From Pontibacterium sp964228735 (GTDB lineage Bacteria > Pseudomonadota > Gammaproteobacteria > Pseudomonadales > Balneatricaceae), in the NCBI RefSeq assembly GCF_964228735.1, contig NZ_CAXRBQ010000086.1, positions 1 to 64,000 of the forward strand: a DNA stretch of 64,000 bases, in the 5' to 3' direction. The position numbers and the translations under genes are program-made. This document shows positions 35,870 through 44,347 of the stretch, in pieces; position 1 is the first letter of the stretch, and every line of letters begins with the position of its first letter. The notes under the pieces are model-generated. The model ran no database searches. It was given only the letters and a program-made list of their open reading frames with translations, and had not been told where the DNA came from.

Positions 35870-37323
35870 GATTTGGCTCCGGCGGCTGTGCTCTGTTTGG
35901 GTTCTACCCGGCTGAACTGACCCAGTTCGGTCAAGTTGAGCAGACGCATTGGTGAGCGCAGGCGGTAGTACCCCACCTCGGCCACGCTGATGCCACGCCA
36001 CTGGGCCAGCAGTTCGCTGACGGTGTGACCACACTGGCGTCCCTGACAGGGACCCATGCCACAGCGGGTCATGCCTTTCAGATCCTGTGGACCGCTGGCA
36101 CCCAGCTCAAAGCCACGCTTCAGGTCGGCTACGGTGCGCTCTTCACAGCGGCACACCACGGTGTCGTCTGATTCCGGAATACGGTGCGCGTCGACCGGAC
36201 GGTACAGGCGGTCGATAAAGCGACGGAATTTGTTCAGGCGCTCCAGTTCACGGAACAGCGGGGTGGCCTGCTGATCACGTTCGCTGTCGGTGATAAAACC
36301 GGCGCGCTGCAGCTGGTTCAGTGCGGCCAGCTTGCCCATCACCGCCGCGCCGTCGGCACCCACGATGCCACTGCCATCACCGGCCACGGCGATGGTGTCC
36401 AGGGAACTCTGGCCCCAGCGGTTGAGGGTCGGTTTCCAGCACAGCTGCTGTTCGCACCAGTAGTGCTCCAGGCCCAAGGCGCGGGTCAGGTTAAGGTTTG
36501 GAATCACCCCCTGGTGCAGGAAGATATGTTCCGCTTCCAACTGACGGCCTTCATTGCCGCAGTTGAACTTCAAGCCAGTCACGGCGTTGTCACCGGTGAT
36601 CTGCAGGTCAGACGCGAAGCGATAAACCGGGACACCGGCCTGACGAATCTCGTTCAGCAGTAGCAGGCCCTTGCGCAGCATGGAGGTGGCGCTCAGGGCA
36701 CCGCCCACTTCAGCCATGGCGTCGAGGTAGGCGGATTTTGGAGTGGTGTCGACCAGTGCTTTAACCGGCACACCCAGACGCAGGTACTGCGCCACAATCA
36801 GGTAGAGTAGGGGACCTGTGCCGACGAAGATCGCATCGTCGCGCACCAGGCCGTCGGATTTCAGCATCACCTGGGCGCTGCCTGCGGACATCACCCCCGG
36901 CAGGTGCCAACCCGGGATCGGGAACGGACGTTCCATCGCGCCGCCGCTGATGATCAGCTCACGGGCGGTCAGGCTTTGGGTGCCGCCATCGCGGGAGAAC
37001 AGCACTTCGCCGTTGTCACCCACGTGCCATACGTTAGCACCGCAGAGATGTTCGGCACTGCTTGCTTCGAAGGCTTCGACCAGCGCCGCGCCTTTCAGAT
37101 AATCTTCGCCCAGCAGTTCCGGCTGGGGCAGCGGGCTGTTGGTCACGTTACGGTAGATCTGACCACCCGCTTTGGGTTTGTCGTCCAGTACCACCACGGA
37201 GGCACCAGCTTCAGCGGCTGTTACCGCAGCTGACATACCGGCCGGGCCCGCACCAATGATGGCGATGTCGTAGCTCTGGCCGGAATTGAATTCTGGAGTG
37301 TCGGTAGGGCTATAGATGTTCAT
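35866..37323 (-). CDS. FAD/NAD(P)-binding oxidoreductase, alpha-type subunit with [2Fe-2S] end
   Basis: A 485-aa subunit of the HcnB/opine-oxidase-A type. A Rossmann FAD motif (IIGAGPAGMSAAVTAA, about 23-38) and a second nucleotide-binding motif in VGTGPLLYLIV (about 168-178) are followed by a C-terminal BFD-like iron-sulphur region: CRCEERTV then CGMGPCQGRQC (about 400-440). It forms a complex with the small ferredoxin-like subunit encoded directly upstream (TAA-ATG junction, no gap) and the beta subunit downstream. Confidence 0.9.
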   Translation of the reverse strand: MNIYSPTDTPEFNSGQSYDIAIIGAGPAGMSAAVTAAEAGASVVVLDDKPKAGGQIYRNVTNSPLPQPELLGEDYLKGAALVEAFEASSAEHLCGANVWHVGDNGEVLFSRDGGTQSLTARELIISGGAMERPFPIPGWHLPGVMSAGSAQVMLKSDGLVRDDAIFVGTGPLLYLIVAQYLRLGVPVKALVDTTPKSAYLDAMAEVGGALSATSMLRKGLLLLNEIRQAGVPVYRFASDLQITGDNAVTGLKFNCGNEGRQLEAEHIFLHQGVIPNLNLTRALGLEHYWCEQQLCWKPTLNRWGQSSLDTIAVAGDGSGIVGADGAAVMGKLAALNQLQRAGFITDSERDQQATPLFRELERLNKFRRFIDRLYRPVDAHRIPESDDTVVCRCEERTVADLKRGFELGASGPQDLKGMTRCGMGPCQGRQCGHTVSELLAQWRGISVAEVGYYRLRSPMRLLNLTELGQFSRVEPKQSTAAGAKS

Positions 37324-37683
37324 TTACTGGCCCTCCTGGTATTGCACGGTGTTGTCACTGTTGTGTGTGGCAACGGCTTCGCTGGTTTGGGTGATCTCCT
37401 GACGTTTTACCGACATGCCGTCCTGCACCTGAGTCAGGCAGGCCTGACGGTTAGGCATTCCGTCGATCTCGACCAGGCATTCAAAGCACACGCCCATGGC
37501 ACAGTAGGCCGAGCGTTCCTGCTCATTCACCGGAGAGAGACGGGTAACGGTCTCGCCAGTCTGCGCCATCGCGGCCCACACACTGGTACCGGCGGGTACG
37601 CTGATCTCGCGATCGTTGATCGTCAGGCGTACCTGTGAGTCGGAGTGGGACCCTGACGGTTGCGATAGGTATCGGAACATCAT
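37324..37683 (-). CDS. [2Fe-2S] ferredoxin-like small subunit (HcnA type)
   Basis: A 119-aa subunit with a Fer2-type fold. Four cysteines bind the cluster: CAMGVCFEC (about 61-69) and QAC near residue 82. In this family the small subunit passes electrons from the flavin subunits to the respiratory chain. An ATG lies at 37683 and a second at 37680; either could be the start. It is the first oxidase gene, 138 nt after the TRAP binding-protein gene. Confidence 0.88.
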   Translation of the reverse strand: MMFRYLSQPSGSHSDSQVRLTINDREISVPAGTSVWAAMAQTGETVTRLSPVNEQERSAYCAMGVCFECLVEIDGMPNRQACLTQVQDGMSVKRQEITQTSEAVATHNSDNTVQYQEGQ

Positions 37684-37821
37684 GAAGCTCTTTTGTGCTG
37701 TGTTTAAGCTTTCTACGCGGAACGGATGGCAGTCGCGCAGATTGGGGTTACGCAGGGAGGTTAAACAACGGGCGGCGCGGAAATGGCTGTATGCCGCCCG
37801 TTTCAGGCGTTAGATCGTCAA

Positions 37822-38826
37822 TTAGTTAGCGATCTTATCCAGTACGCTCTGACCCCACTCAGCGCCGATGTCGTCCAGGATCTGAGGCCATACTTCAGCA
37901 CGTACTTTCTTCGCTGCAGCCGCCAGTTCTTCGTCGGACAGCTTCACGATAGTTGCACCGTAGTCAGCCAGTTTCTGCTCGTAGTCGCCCTGGTCGGACT
38001 CAGCACGTTCCCAACGCTTCGCTTCGAACTCTTTTGCAGCTTGTTCCAGCGCCGCACGGTCGTCGCTGTCCATGTCAGCCAGGGTTTCGGAGTTGATCAG
38101 CATGTACCACGCTTCGAAGTGCGTGTTCACCGGTACGTAGGTTTTGGTTACGTCACGGAAAGAGGCGTAGTAACCCTCTGCACCGGAACCGATGACACCG
38201 TCTACAACGCCGGTCTGCACTGCGGTGAAGGCTTCAGAGAACGGGATCGGGGAGCTGATGTAACCAAGAGAGTCAGAGGTCAGCTGGAAGCTCTTGATGC
38301 CCGGTACACGTACCTTGATGCCTTTGTCTACGTTCGGGTTGCCCGGAGAAACCGCATCACGGTTCAGCGCTACGCCACCGAAGTAAACCGGGTACGCTGC
38401 CAGCATGGTGATGTCCTGCTTCGCGTACAGCTCTTTCATCGCTTCGTAGATAGCGCCACCTGGGCCGTAAGCAACTTTTGCTTCTTTCCAGTTAGCCGCT
38501 ACGTATGGGAAGTAGGTGATCTGCATCTGACGGGATGCCGCAGTTGCTGCAGGCTGTACCGCCATGTCCACTGCACCTACGGAGATACGCTCCTGAACGG
38601 TGGTGTAGTCACCCAGCGCGCTTGCCGCGAAGATCTTAACTTTCACGTCGCCTTCGGTCGCTTTTTCAACGTTGGCTGCGAACGCTTTCAGCTCGGTATC
38701 AACGATGGCGCCCTGTGGACGGATGTGGCTGATCTTCAGGGTTGCCGCTTCGGCAACAGCAGTCAGGCTCATTGCACCTGCGATAACAGCAGCAGTCAGG
38801 GTTTTAGTCAGGAATTTAGGTTTCAT
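37822..38826 (-). CDS. TRAP transporter substrate-binding protein (DctP family)
   Basis: A 334-aa periplasmic DctP-type protein. Signal peptide ends near AVAEA. Typical segments are LKISHIRPQG at the mature start, the YISSPIPFSEAFTAVQTGVVDGVIGSG signal region (shown here in two parts: YISSPIPFSEAF and TGVVDGVIGSG) and conserved Arg in KIRVPG-like KVRVPGIKSF. It binds a carboxylate-type ligand and passes it to DctQM. The oxidase genes downstream suggest an amino-acid-like substrate, which is inference. Confidence 0.93.
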   Translation of the reverse strand: MKPKFLTKTLTAAVIAGAMSLTAVAEAATLKISHIRPQGAIVDTELKAFAANVEKATEGDVKVKIFAASALGDYTTVQERISVGAVDMAVQPAATAASRQMQITYFPYVAANWKEAKVAYGPGGAIYEAMKELYAKQDITMLAAYPVYFGGVALNRDAVSPGNPNVDKGIKVRVPGIKSFQLTSDSLGYISSPIPFSEAFTAVQTGVVDGVIGSGAEGYYASFRDVTKTYVPVNTHFEAWYMLINSETLADMDSDDRAALEQAAKEFEAKRWERAESDQGDYEQKLADYGATIVKLSDEELAAAAKKVRAEVWPQILDDIGAEWGQSVLDKIAN

Positions 38827-38859
38827 CTCGTTATCCTCTATTACTTCTTTTTATATTCG

Positions 38860-38904
38860 GGAGCCTGAAAATCAGGCTCCATAGCCGGGTCGGGATGGCC
38901 CGGC
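38860..38904 (-). other. Two hairpins between dctM and dctP
   Basis: GGAGCCTGA with TCAGGCTCC (38860-38880) and GCCGGGTCG with the mirrored CCCGGC (38884-38904) form two strong hairpins in the 118-nt gap. No T run follows on the minus strand. They may process or stabilise the mRNA so that the binding protein is made in excess. Confidence 0.6.
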
Positions 38905-38944
38905 TTCCGGGATCTCTTAAGGGTCTTACCCTCTTATTTGTGGA

Positions 38945-40243
38945 TCAGTATCCAAACAGGGCTGGCAGGCCGAGGGAGAGGTCTGACCAGAAGGAAGTCA
39001 GGAATACCACCGGCAGGTAGCCAAACAGGATCAGGATCATTGCTGGACGGATCACCTTGGTCACTTGGACGTTACCGATACGCGCACCCAGGTAGAGGAT
39101 CGATGCGTACGGCGGTGTTACCCCACCCATTGCAGTGTTCACACCCATGATTGCGGCGAACTGCACCGGGCTGATGCCGATTGCTTCCATCAGTGGCAAC
39201 AGCAGTGGCGCAATCAGGATGATTGCGGTCACGTCGTTCACCACCATGCCAACCAGGAACAGCAGAATGTTGATCAGGATGAGCAGAATCACTTTGTCGT
39301 CGGTGATGGAGAAGATCGCTTCCACCAGGGCCTGCGGCACACTCTCCAGCACGAACATCTGCGACAGGATCATGGAGAACAGGATCATCAGCATGATCGC
39401 GCCCACAGAGGTGGAGGCTTCCTTACCGGCGCCCAGGAAAGTTTTCCAGTCCAGACCTTTGTAGATCAGGAAGCCCACTGGGATCGCGTAGATCACCGCC
39501 ACAGCCGCCGCTTCGGTTGGCGTCATGATGCCGCCGTAGATGCCGCCCAGAATGATCACTGGCATCAGCAGTGCAGGGGTTGCCTTAAAGCCACGACGGC
39601 TTACTTCAGCAACAAACTCTTCACCCTTAGGACGCTCTTCCAGCTTCAGCGGGAACTTACGGGCCAGCCATACGTTCACCACGGAGAAGTTGAACATGAT
39701 CAGCAGACCCGGGCCCAACGTTGCCAGGAAGCAGGCCAGGATGGAGGTATCGGTTACCCAGCCGTATACGATCATGGTCACACTGGGTGGGATCAGCAGA
39801 CCCAGCAGGGAAGCATTGGCGATCAGTGCCGTGGCGTACTCACGCGGGTAACCCTGCTTCTCCATCTCTGGGATCAGCAGTGGGCCGATCGCCGCGACAC
39901 CGGTCAGACCGGAGCCGGAGATCGCACCGATCAGCGCACAGCTGACGGTGGCTACCACACCCAGACCACCGCGCAGGTGACCAACAAAGATATTTACAAA
40001 TCGCAGCAGACTGGCTGCGATCCCGCTGACACTCATGATGGTGCCGGCCAGGACAAACAACGGAATGGCCAGCAATACTGGGTTACCCAGCTGCTGGAAG
40101 CCCCACAGCATGTTGCCTTTCATCACAACATCGCCGACGAAGTACATCACCATCAGACCACCGCCGAAGCAGTACGGCAGAGGGACGCCAAGGGTTAACA
40201 GGATGACCAGAACGGCCACCGCGATCATAGCTACTTCAACCAT
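38945..40243 (-). CDS. TRAP transporter large permease (DctM family)
   Basis: A 432-aa inner-membrane protein with about twelve transmembrane helices. Typical features are the ALIGAISGSGLTGVAAIGPLL-like loop (in two parts: ALIGAISGSG and LTGVAAIGPLL), and LMDATAIILI-type pore regions here VNDVTAIILIAPLL. It pairs with the DctQ protein, whose gene overlaps it by 8 nt. The start at 40243 has a GAGGAG site. It uses the sodium gradient to drive uptake. Confidence 0.93.
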   Translation of the reverse strand: MVEVAMIAVAVLVILLTLGVPLPYCFGGGLMVMYFVGDVVMKGNMLWGFQQLGNPVLLAIPLFVLAGTIMSVSGIAASLLRFVNIFVGHLRGGLGVVATVSCALIGAISGSGLTGVAAIGPLLIPEMEKQGYPREYATALIANASLLGLLIPPSVTMIVYGWVTDTSILACFLATLGPGLLIMFNFSVVNVWLARKFPLKLEERPKGEEFVAEVSRRGFKATPALLMPVIILGGIYGGIMTPTEAAAVAVIYAIPVGFLIYKGLDWKTFLGAGKEASTSVGAIMLMILFSMILSQMFVLESVPQALVEAIFSITDDKVILLILINILLFLVGMVVNDVTAIILIAPLLLPLMEAIGISPVQFAAIMGVNTAMGGVTPPYASILYLGARIGNVQVTKVIRPAMILILFGYLPVVFLTSFWSDLSLGLPALFGY

Positions 40244-40715
40244 TTGTTGGCTCCTCATCGGCAAACAGTTCACGGATGTGACCCAACAGGTGGTAAGCGG
40301 TGTACAGCATCATCAGCACCAGGCCGGTGATCAGCGCCACATCAACATAGAAGGTCGGGATGTACAGGGTTGGGCTCTCTTTCCAAACCCGCAGGGAGTA
40401 CTTGGTAAAGCGCCATGCCCAGTAGGTGAGCCAGCAACCAACAACCAGACTGATCACTTCGCCGATGATTGCGAGCAGGGTGTGCGCACGGCGGGTGGAC
40501 AGGAAGATCTCCAGTACATTGGCACGGATATGGGTGTTTTCACGGGACGCGTTCACCGCGCCCAGCAGATAGAGCCACATAGTTGGGTAGAGGAGGCTTT
40601 CCTCCAGACCCATCACTGGGACTTCCAACACGTAGCGGGTGATTACCTGGACAAACTGTCCAAGTGCCACCAAACAGATCAGCCCGGTCAGAAGGACACT
40701 GACGAATCGGTTCAT
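40236..40715 (-). CDS. TRAP transporter small permease (DctQ family)
   Basis: A 159-aa inner-membrane protein with four transmembrane helices. The conserved LEESLLYPTMWLYLLGAVNA region (about 42-61) carries the DctQ motif. Its C-terminus overlaps the large permease gene by 8 nt. A GAGGAAACACGCCC site precedes the Met at 40715. It is the first gene of the operon and faces the divergent LysR gene. Confidence 0.9.
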   Translation of the reverse strand: MNRFVSVLLTGLICLVALGQFVQVITRYVLEVPVMGLEESLLYPTMWLYLLGAVNASRENTHIRANVLEIFLSTRRAHTLLAIIGEVISLVVGCWLTYWAWRFTKYSLRVWKESPTLYIPTFYVDVALITGLVLMMLYTAYHLLGHIRELFADEEPTNG

Positions 40716-40883
40716 GGGCGTGTTTCCTCGAATCACAACGTTTTTAGAGTTATTGGGTGCCGACTCGGTTTGTTTGGAACGGTGGTCGGTCACCTCACAT
40801 CTCAGCTTGTTCGGAATCCACTCCGTGCCGTTTCTGGGCACTGGTGTATTCGTTCAGAAATACTCGCAATGGCACCCTATAAA

Positions 40884-40926
40884 ATCAAAACGATAATATT
40901 GATCAGTCCATAGATTTAATTTATGG
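40884..40926. promoter_or_regulatory. Candidate LysR operator palindromes
   Basis: Two inverted repeats lie in the 245-nt divergent gap: ATCAA (40884-40888) with TTGAT (40899-40903), and CCATA (40908-40912) with TATGG (40922-40926). Both have the T-N11-A style spacing used by LysR proteins. They sit just upstream of the LysR start. Confidence 0.45.
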
Positions 40927-40960
40927 TCTGCGTATATCGCCTTAGGAATCAGAGGGTTTT

Positions 40961-41887
40961 ATGAATCTCAGCATTCGCCAGTTGCAGGCATTTCGTGAAG
41001 TGATGCGTACCGGCTCCATCTCAGAAGCGGCCCGGGCGCTTAACCGCACCCAACCGGCGGTCAGTGCGGCGATCGCCAGCTTGGAAGAGGAGTTGGGATT
41101 AACCCTGTTCGAGCGTCAACGCGGGCGGCTGGTGCGTAAACCTGAAGCGATGTTCTTCCTAGAGGAGACTGAAGCGGTGTTGGAGCGTCTGGCCCACACC
41201 TCCCGCACCATGAAGGAGCTGGCGTCTTTGAAGGAAGGGCGGTTGCGGATCGCTTGTATGCCCGCATCCTCCCAGTTCATGATGCCGCGACTGGTCGCGG
41301 ACTTTGTGCGCGACAAACCGCAGGTGAAGGTCTCTTTGATGATGCGTGCTTCCTCCATCATCGAGGAGTGGGTGGCCTCGCAGCAGTACGACTTAGGTTT
41401 CGCAGAAACACCGCCGCCCAACAGTGCGCTGGCCACAAAGGACTTTGCCCTCAGTTGTGTCTGCGCATTGCGCCACGACGATCCCCTAGCACAGAAGGAG
41501 CTGATCACGCCGGAAGACTTGGCAGGCAAACCACTGGCGGTGCTGCAGGAAGACCATCCCAACCTGATCGCCACCCAGGAGGCGTTTCGCAAGGCCAAGG
41601 CGGTCTTTGAACCACGCTTTGAGCTGCGCAACTTCCAGCCAGCATTGAAGTTGGTGGAGGAGAATTTGTGTTACTGCATCTGCGACCCGATCACCGCCAG
41701 CAGTTATTACGACTACCATCAGGTGGAACCACAGCTGGTATTCAAGCCGTTTGCACCGGTGGTGCCGCTGCTGGTATCGATCCTGACCCCGGCGCATCGC
41801 CCGCAGTCATTGCTGGCCTCGGCGTTTATCGAGATCCTGGAAGAGGAGATCAACCGGGTGGATATTCTGTTTCAGGGAGAGGTGTAG
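40961..41887 (+). CDS. LysR-family transcriptional regulator
   Basis: A 308-aa regulator. The N-terminal winged HTH (1-60) shows LQAFREVMRTGSISEAARAL and TQPAVSAAIASLEEELGLTL. The C-terminal substrate-binding domain starts near residue 90 (GRLRIACMPASSQFMMP). It is divergent to the TRAP-oxidase operon and the natural candidate for its control by substrate. Two operator-like palindromes lie in the shared gap. Confidence 0.92.
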   Translation: MNLSIRQLQAFREVMRTGSISEAARALNRTQPAVSAAIASLEEELGLTLFERQRGRLVRKPEAMFFLEETEAVLERLAHTSRTMKELASLKEGRLRIACMPASSQFMMPRLVADFVRDKPQVKVSLMMRASSIIEEWVASQQYDLGFAETPPPNSALATKDFALSCVCALRHDDPLAQKELITPEDLAGKPLAVLQEDHPNLIATQEAFRKAKAVFEPRFELRNFQPALKLVEENLCYCICDPITASSYYDYHQVEPQLVFKPFAPVVPLLVSILTPAHRPQSLLASAFIEILEEEINRVDILFQGEV

Positions 41888-41901
41888 TATCGAAAGAAAG
41901 T

Positions 41902-41990
41902 GTAGGTTGGCCATCGCGGAGGGATGCCCAACAAGTCGACTCAAAAGTATCCCGTAACTGTTGGGCTTCGCGTTGCGAAGGCCAACCTAC
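41902..41990. repeat. Inverted pair of 31-nt REP-like palindromes (copy pair 3)
   Basis: Units at 41902-41932 (GTAGGTTGG to GCCCAAC) and 41960-41990 (GTTGGGC to CCAACCTAC) are separated by 27 nt. They have the same orientation order as pair 1. Together with some GC-poor tail sequence they fill the 251-nt gap after the LysR gene. Confidence 0.8.
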
Positions 41991-42138
41991 GACCGAGTCG
42001 TGGTGAAGCTAAAGCAAGGGGCAAACAGGAGAGAGTGGAAGCCCGGAGCAGGAAACAGGAGTCATACACACCACTCCGGGGCTTCAGCGATCACATAATC
42101 CTAGATCGGCATGACGGGAGGCGCCGACCTCAAGAGAC

Positions 42139-42324
42139 TTATGCGATGTTCAGGCTGTCAAAGCGGCTCAGCAGCGCTTTAACACGCTCGGCAGATTCGT
42201 TCTTTTCTACCAGCAGGTTGTCACGTTCGCTGCGCAGCTCGCTCACTTCCATGCGCAGCAGCTCCAGCTCATCCAGCAGAGAATCAATTTTAGAACCCAG
42301 TTGTTCCAGCAGTTCTTTTTCCAT
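42139..42324 (-). CDS. TIGR02449 family small coiled-coil protein
   Basis: A 61-aa protein that is a single coiled coil: LLEQLGSKIDSLLDELELLR followed by MEVSELRSERDNLLVEKNES. It fits the TIGR02449 family, which in related bacteria lies beside zapA and may be a ZapB-like division factor. No zapA or 6S RNA was found next to it here. The Met at 42324 was chosen as the family start; the upstream frame to 42549 is not supported by homology. Confidence 0.85.
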   Translation of the reverse strand: MEKELLEQLGSKIDSLLDELELLRMEVSELRSERDNLLVEKNESAERVKALLSRFDSLNIA

Positions 42325-42660
42325 CGTACTTATCCGTCCAAAACTTAGAGATACATCGTAAAAGCGGGCGATTATAGGCCTGCCCAGGGTGTCTGAACAG
42401 TCGTAATTTGCCTGCTGTTTAATTGCTGACCGGAATGCTGTGCAGGGAGTGATCAATACCTGTTTCAAGCAGCTAAACCCAGCGTTATCCGGCCCGCTGG
42501 TGGGAGTCATAGATCTGTCATAAGTTCCCCAAAAGAGGACCGCATCCATCCGAGGAAGTTGCAGCGATTAGGCCTCTGACTGACCCCCATCAACAACCCG
42601 GCCAGACTACTTACCTTTGACCCTGTTGATGGTTATGATCAGGGTAGAAAAATCTGTGGA
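42325..42660. other. Divergent intergenic region
   Basis: This 336-nt gap separates the TIGR02449 gene from the antiporter gene. It should hold both promoters. I see no clear operator, RNA gene or repeat. A 6S RNA was looked for because of its usual neighbourhood and was not found. Confidence 0.5.
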
Positions 42661-44307
42661 ATGAATGACATACGTATGGAAAACCTCATTACTCTGATCC
42701 TGATCTGTGCCGGGCTTTCACTGGTGCTCAACGTGTTGCTGAAGAAGCTGCAGGTGGAGTCCGTGATCGGTTATATCCTCACCGGTATGGCGGTGGGATT
42801 TGCCTTTGATCTGGAACACAGCGCCAGCCTGGAGACGGTGGCGGAGTTTGGTATCGTTTTTCTGATGTTTACCATCGGGCTGGAGTTTTCGCCGCATAAA
42901 CTGCGGCTGATGAAAAAAGAGGTATTCCTCTACGGCACCCTGCAGATGGGGATTACCGCAACGGTGTTCTTCGCCGCAGGGCATTACCTGCTGGCGTTGG
43001 AACCGGCAGTGAACCTGATCGTCAGTCTGGCGCTGGCGTTGTCCTCCACCGCGATAGTGCTCAACCTGCTCACCAAGAACCGCAAGGTGGGCAATCTCTA
43101 CGGCCGTAACGCAGTGGGCGTGCTGCTGTTCCAGGATATTGCGGTGATCCCGGTATTGTTGATGGTGTCGATCTTCGCCAGCAACCACCAGAGTGTGCCG
43201 GAGCTGCTGCTGGATGTGGTGATCGACGGCGCCATCGTCTTTGCCCTGCTGTTCTTTGGCGCCCGTTTTGCCACACCACACCTGATGGAGCAGGTGATTG
43301 GTTCCCGCTCCAACGAGATCTTTGTCGGCGCGTTGCTGTTGTTTGTGATCGGCGCGGCACAACTAGCCCATACGTTGGGTTTCTCTTACTCTCTGGGGGC
43401 CTTTATCGCCGGTATGGTGATCGCCGAAACCCACTACAAACATCAGGTGGAAGCGGACCTGATCCCGTTCCGTGACCTGCTGCTGGGGGTGTTCTTTATC
43501 ACCGTGGGGATGCAGGTCAGCCCACCGTTTGTGCTGGAAAACCTGTTCCTGATCCTGGCTGTGATGATCAGTTTGCTGGTGGTGAAAAGTATTATCCTGT
43601 TTGCCCTGATCCGTGTGTTCCACGGTACCCGTACCGCGCTGAAAACCGCCTTGCTGCTCTCCCAGTGTGGTGAATTCTCCTTTGTGATCTTTGAAACCGC
43701 TCAGGCCAACGACCTGTTTATGGATCAGGAATTTGGCCAGATTCTGGTGATGGCGATTGTGTTTACCATGATGCTGACCCCGTTCCTGTTCCGCTCGCTC
43801 GACCGCATCACCGATTTGCTGGTGCGGGAGGGTGACGAAGATGAAGAGGTATCTGCCGAGCAGCCGACCAGTGGGCATGATCACGTCAAAGCCAATCAGG
43901 TGGTGATCTGTGGTTTTGGCTCGCTGGGTAAACGGGTGGCACAGCATCTGGTGCGTGAAGATATCGACTACGTTGGCGTGGAGCACGAGGGCCATATGTA
44001 CCGCGCCGCCACCGATGATTACCTGCCGGTGATCTTTGGTAACGCCAGCCGTAGCCAGTTTCTACGGGGTATCCATATTGATCAGGCGCGTGCCGTGGTC
44101 ATTGCCATGAGCAACGAAGAACGTATCCGTCAGGTGGCACATACGCTGCAGCATGTAGCGCCGGAAGTGCCGGTGTTTGTCTGTTCTTCCAACGATAAAC
44201 TGATTGCGGAGCTGGATCTGGTGGGTTCGACTCAGTCGATTAATACCCAAGATCAGAAGGCACTGGCGCTGGTACAGGCGCTGCAGGAAAGGGAAGGGCG
44301 TATATAA
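42661..44307 (+). CDS. CPA2-family cation:proton antiporter with RCK domain (KefB/YbaL-like)
   Basis: A 548-aa inner-membrane antiporter. About twelve transmembrane helices (1-385) include LSSTAIVLNLL and LLFQDIAVIPVLL, the typical unwound-helix segments. An acidic linker (about 395-410) leads to a TrkA-N/RCK domain with the GFGSLG nucleotide-binding loop (about 421-426). It should exchange K+ or Na+ for protons under nucleotide control. Start at 42661 has only a weak site; an in-frame Met at 42676 is an alternative. Confidence 0.9.
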   Translation: MNDIRMENLITLILICAGLSLVLNVLLKKLQVESVIGYILTGMAVGFAFDLEHSASLETVAEFGIVFLMFTIGLEFSPHKLRLMKKEVFLYGTLQMGITATVFFAAGHYLLALEPAVNLIVSLALALSSTAIVLNLLTKNRKVGNLYGRNAVGVLLFQDIAVIPVLLMVSIFASNHQSVPELLLDVVIDGAIVFALLFFGARFATPHLMEQVIGSRSNEIFVGALLLFVIGAAQLAHTLGFSYSLGAFIAGMVIAETHYKHQVEADLIPFRDLLLGVFFITVGMQVSPPFVLENLFLILAVMISLLVVKSIILFALIRVFHGTRTALKTALLLSQCGEFSFVIFETAQANDLFMDQEFGQILVMAIVFTMMLTPFLFRSLDRITDLLVREGDEDEEVSAEQPTSGHDHVKANQVVICGFGSLGKRVAQHLVREDIDYVGVEHEGHMYRAATDDYLPVIFGNASRSQFLRGIHIDQARAVVIAMSNEERIRQVAHTLQHVAPEVPVFVCSSNDKLIAELDLVGSTQSINTQDQKALALVQALQEREGRI

Positions 44308-44332
44308 AAAAACGGCGGTCATCTGACCGCCG
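44304..44332 (-). terminator. Rho-independent terminator after groEL
   Basis: On the minus strand CGGCGGTC (44332-44325) pairs with GACCGCCG (44320-44313) and is followed by seven T residues. It lies 15 nt after the groEL stop and also after the convergent antiporter stop. Confidence 0.88.
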
Positions 44333-44347
44333 CGATTACGTTTGTAG

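Noticed and set aside
34295..37683. Reading the oxidase genes as hydrogen cyanide synthase HcnABC
   Set aside because: The subunit types match, but the TRAP transporter, RidA and LysR context fits an amino acid or opine oxidase better.
42325..42660. 6S RNA gene beside the TIGR02449 gene
   Set aside because: The usual neighbourhood prompted a search, but no sequence with the expected long rod-like pairing was found.
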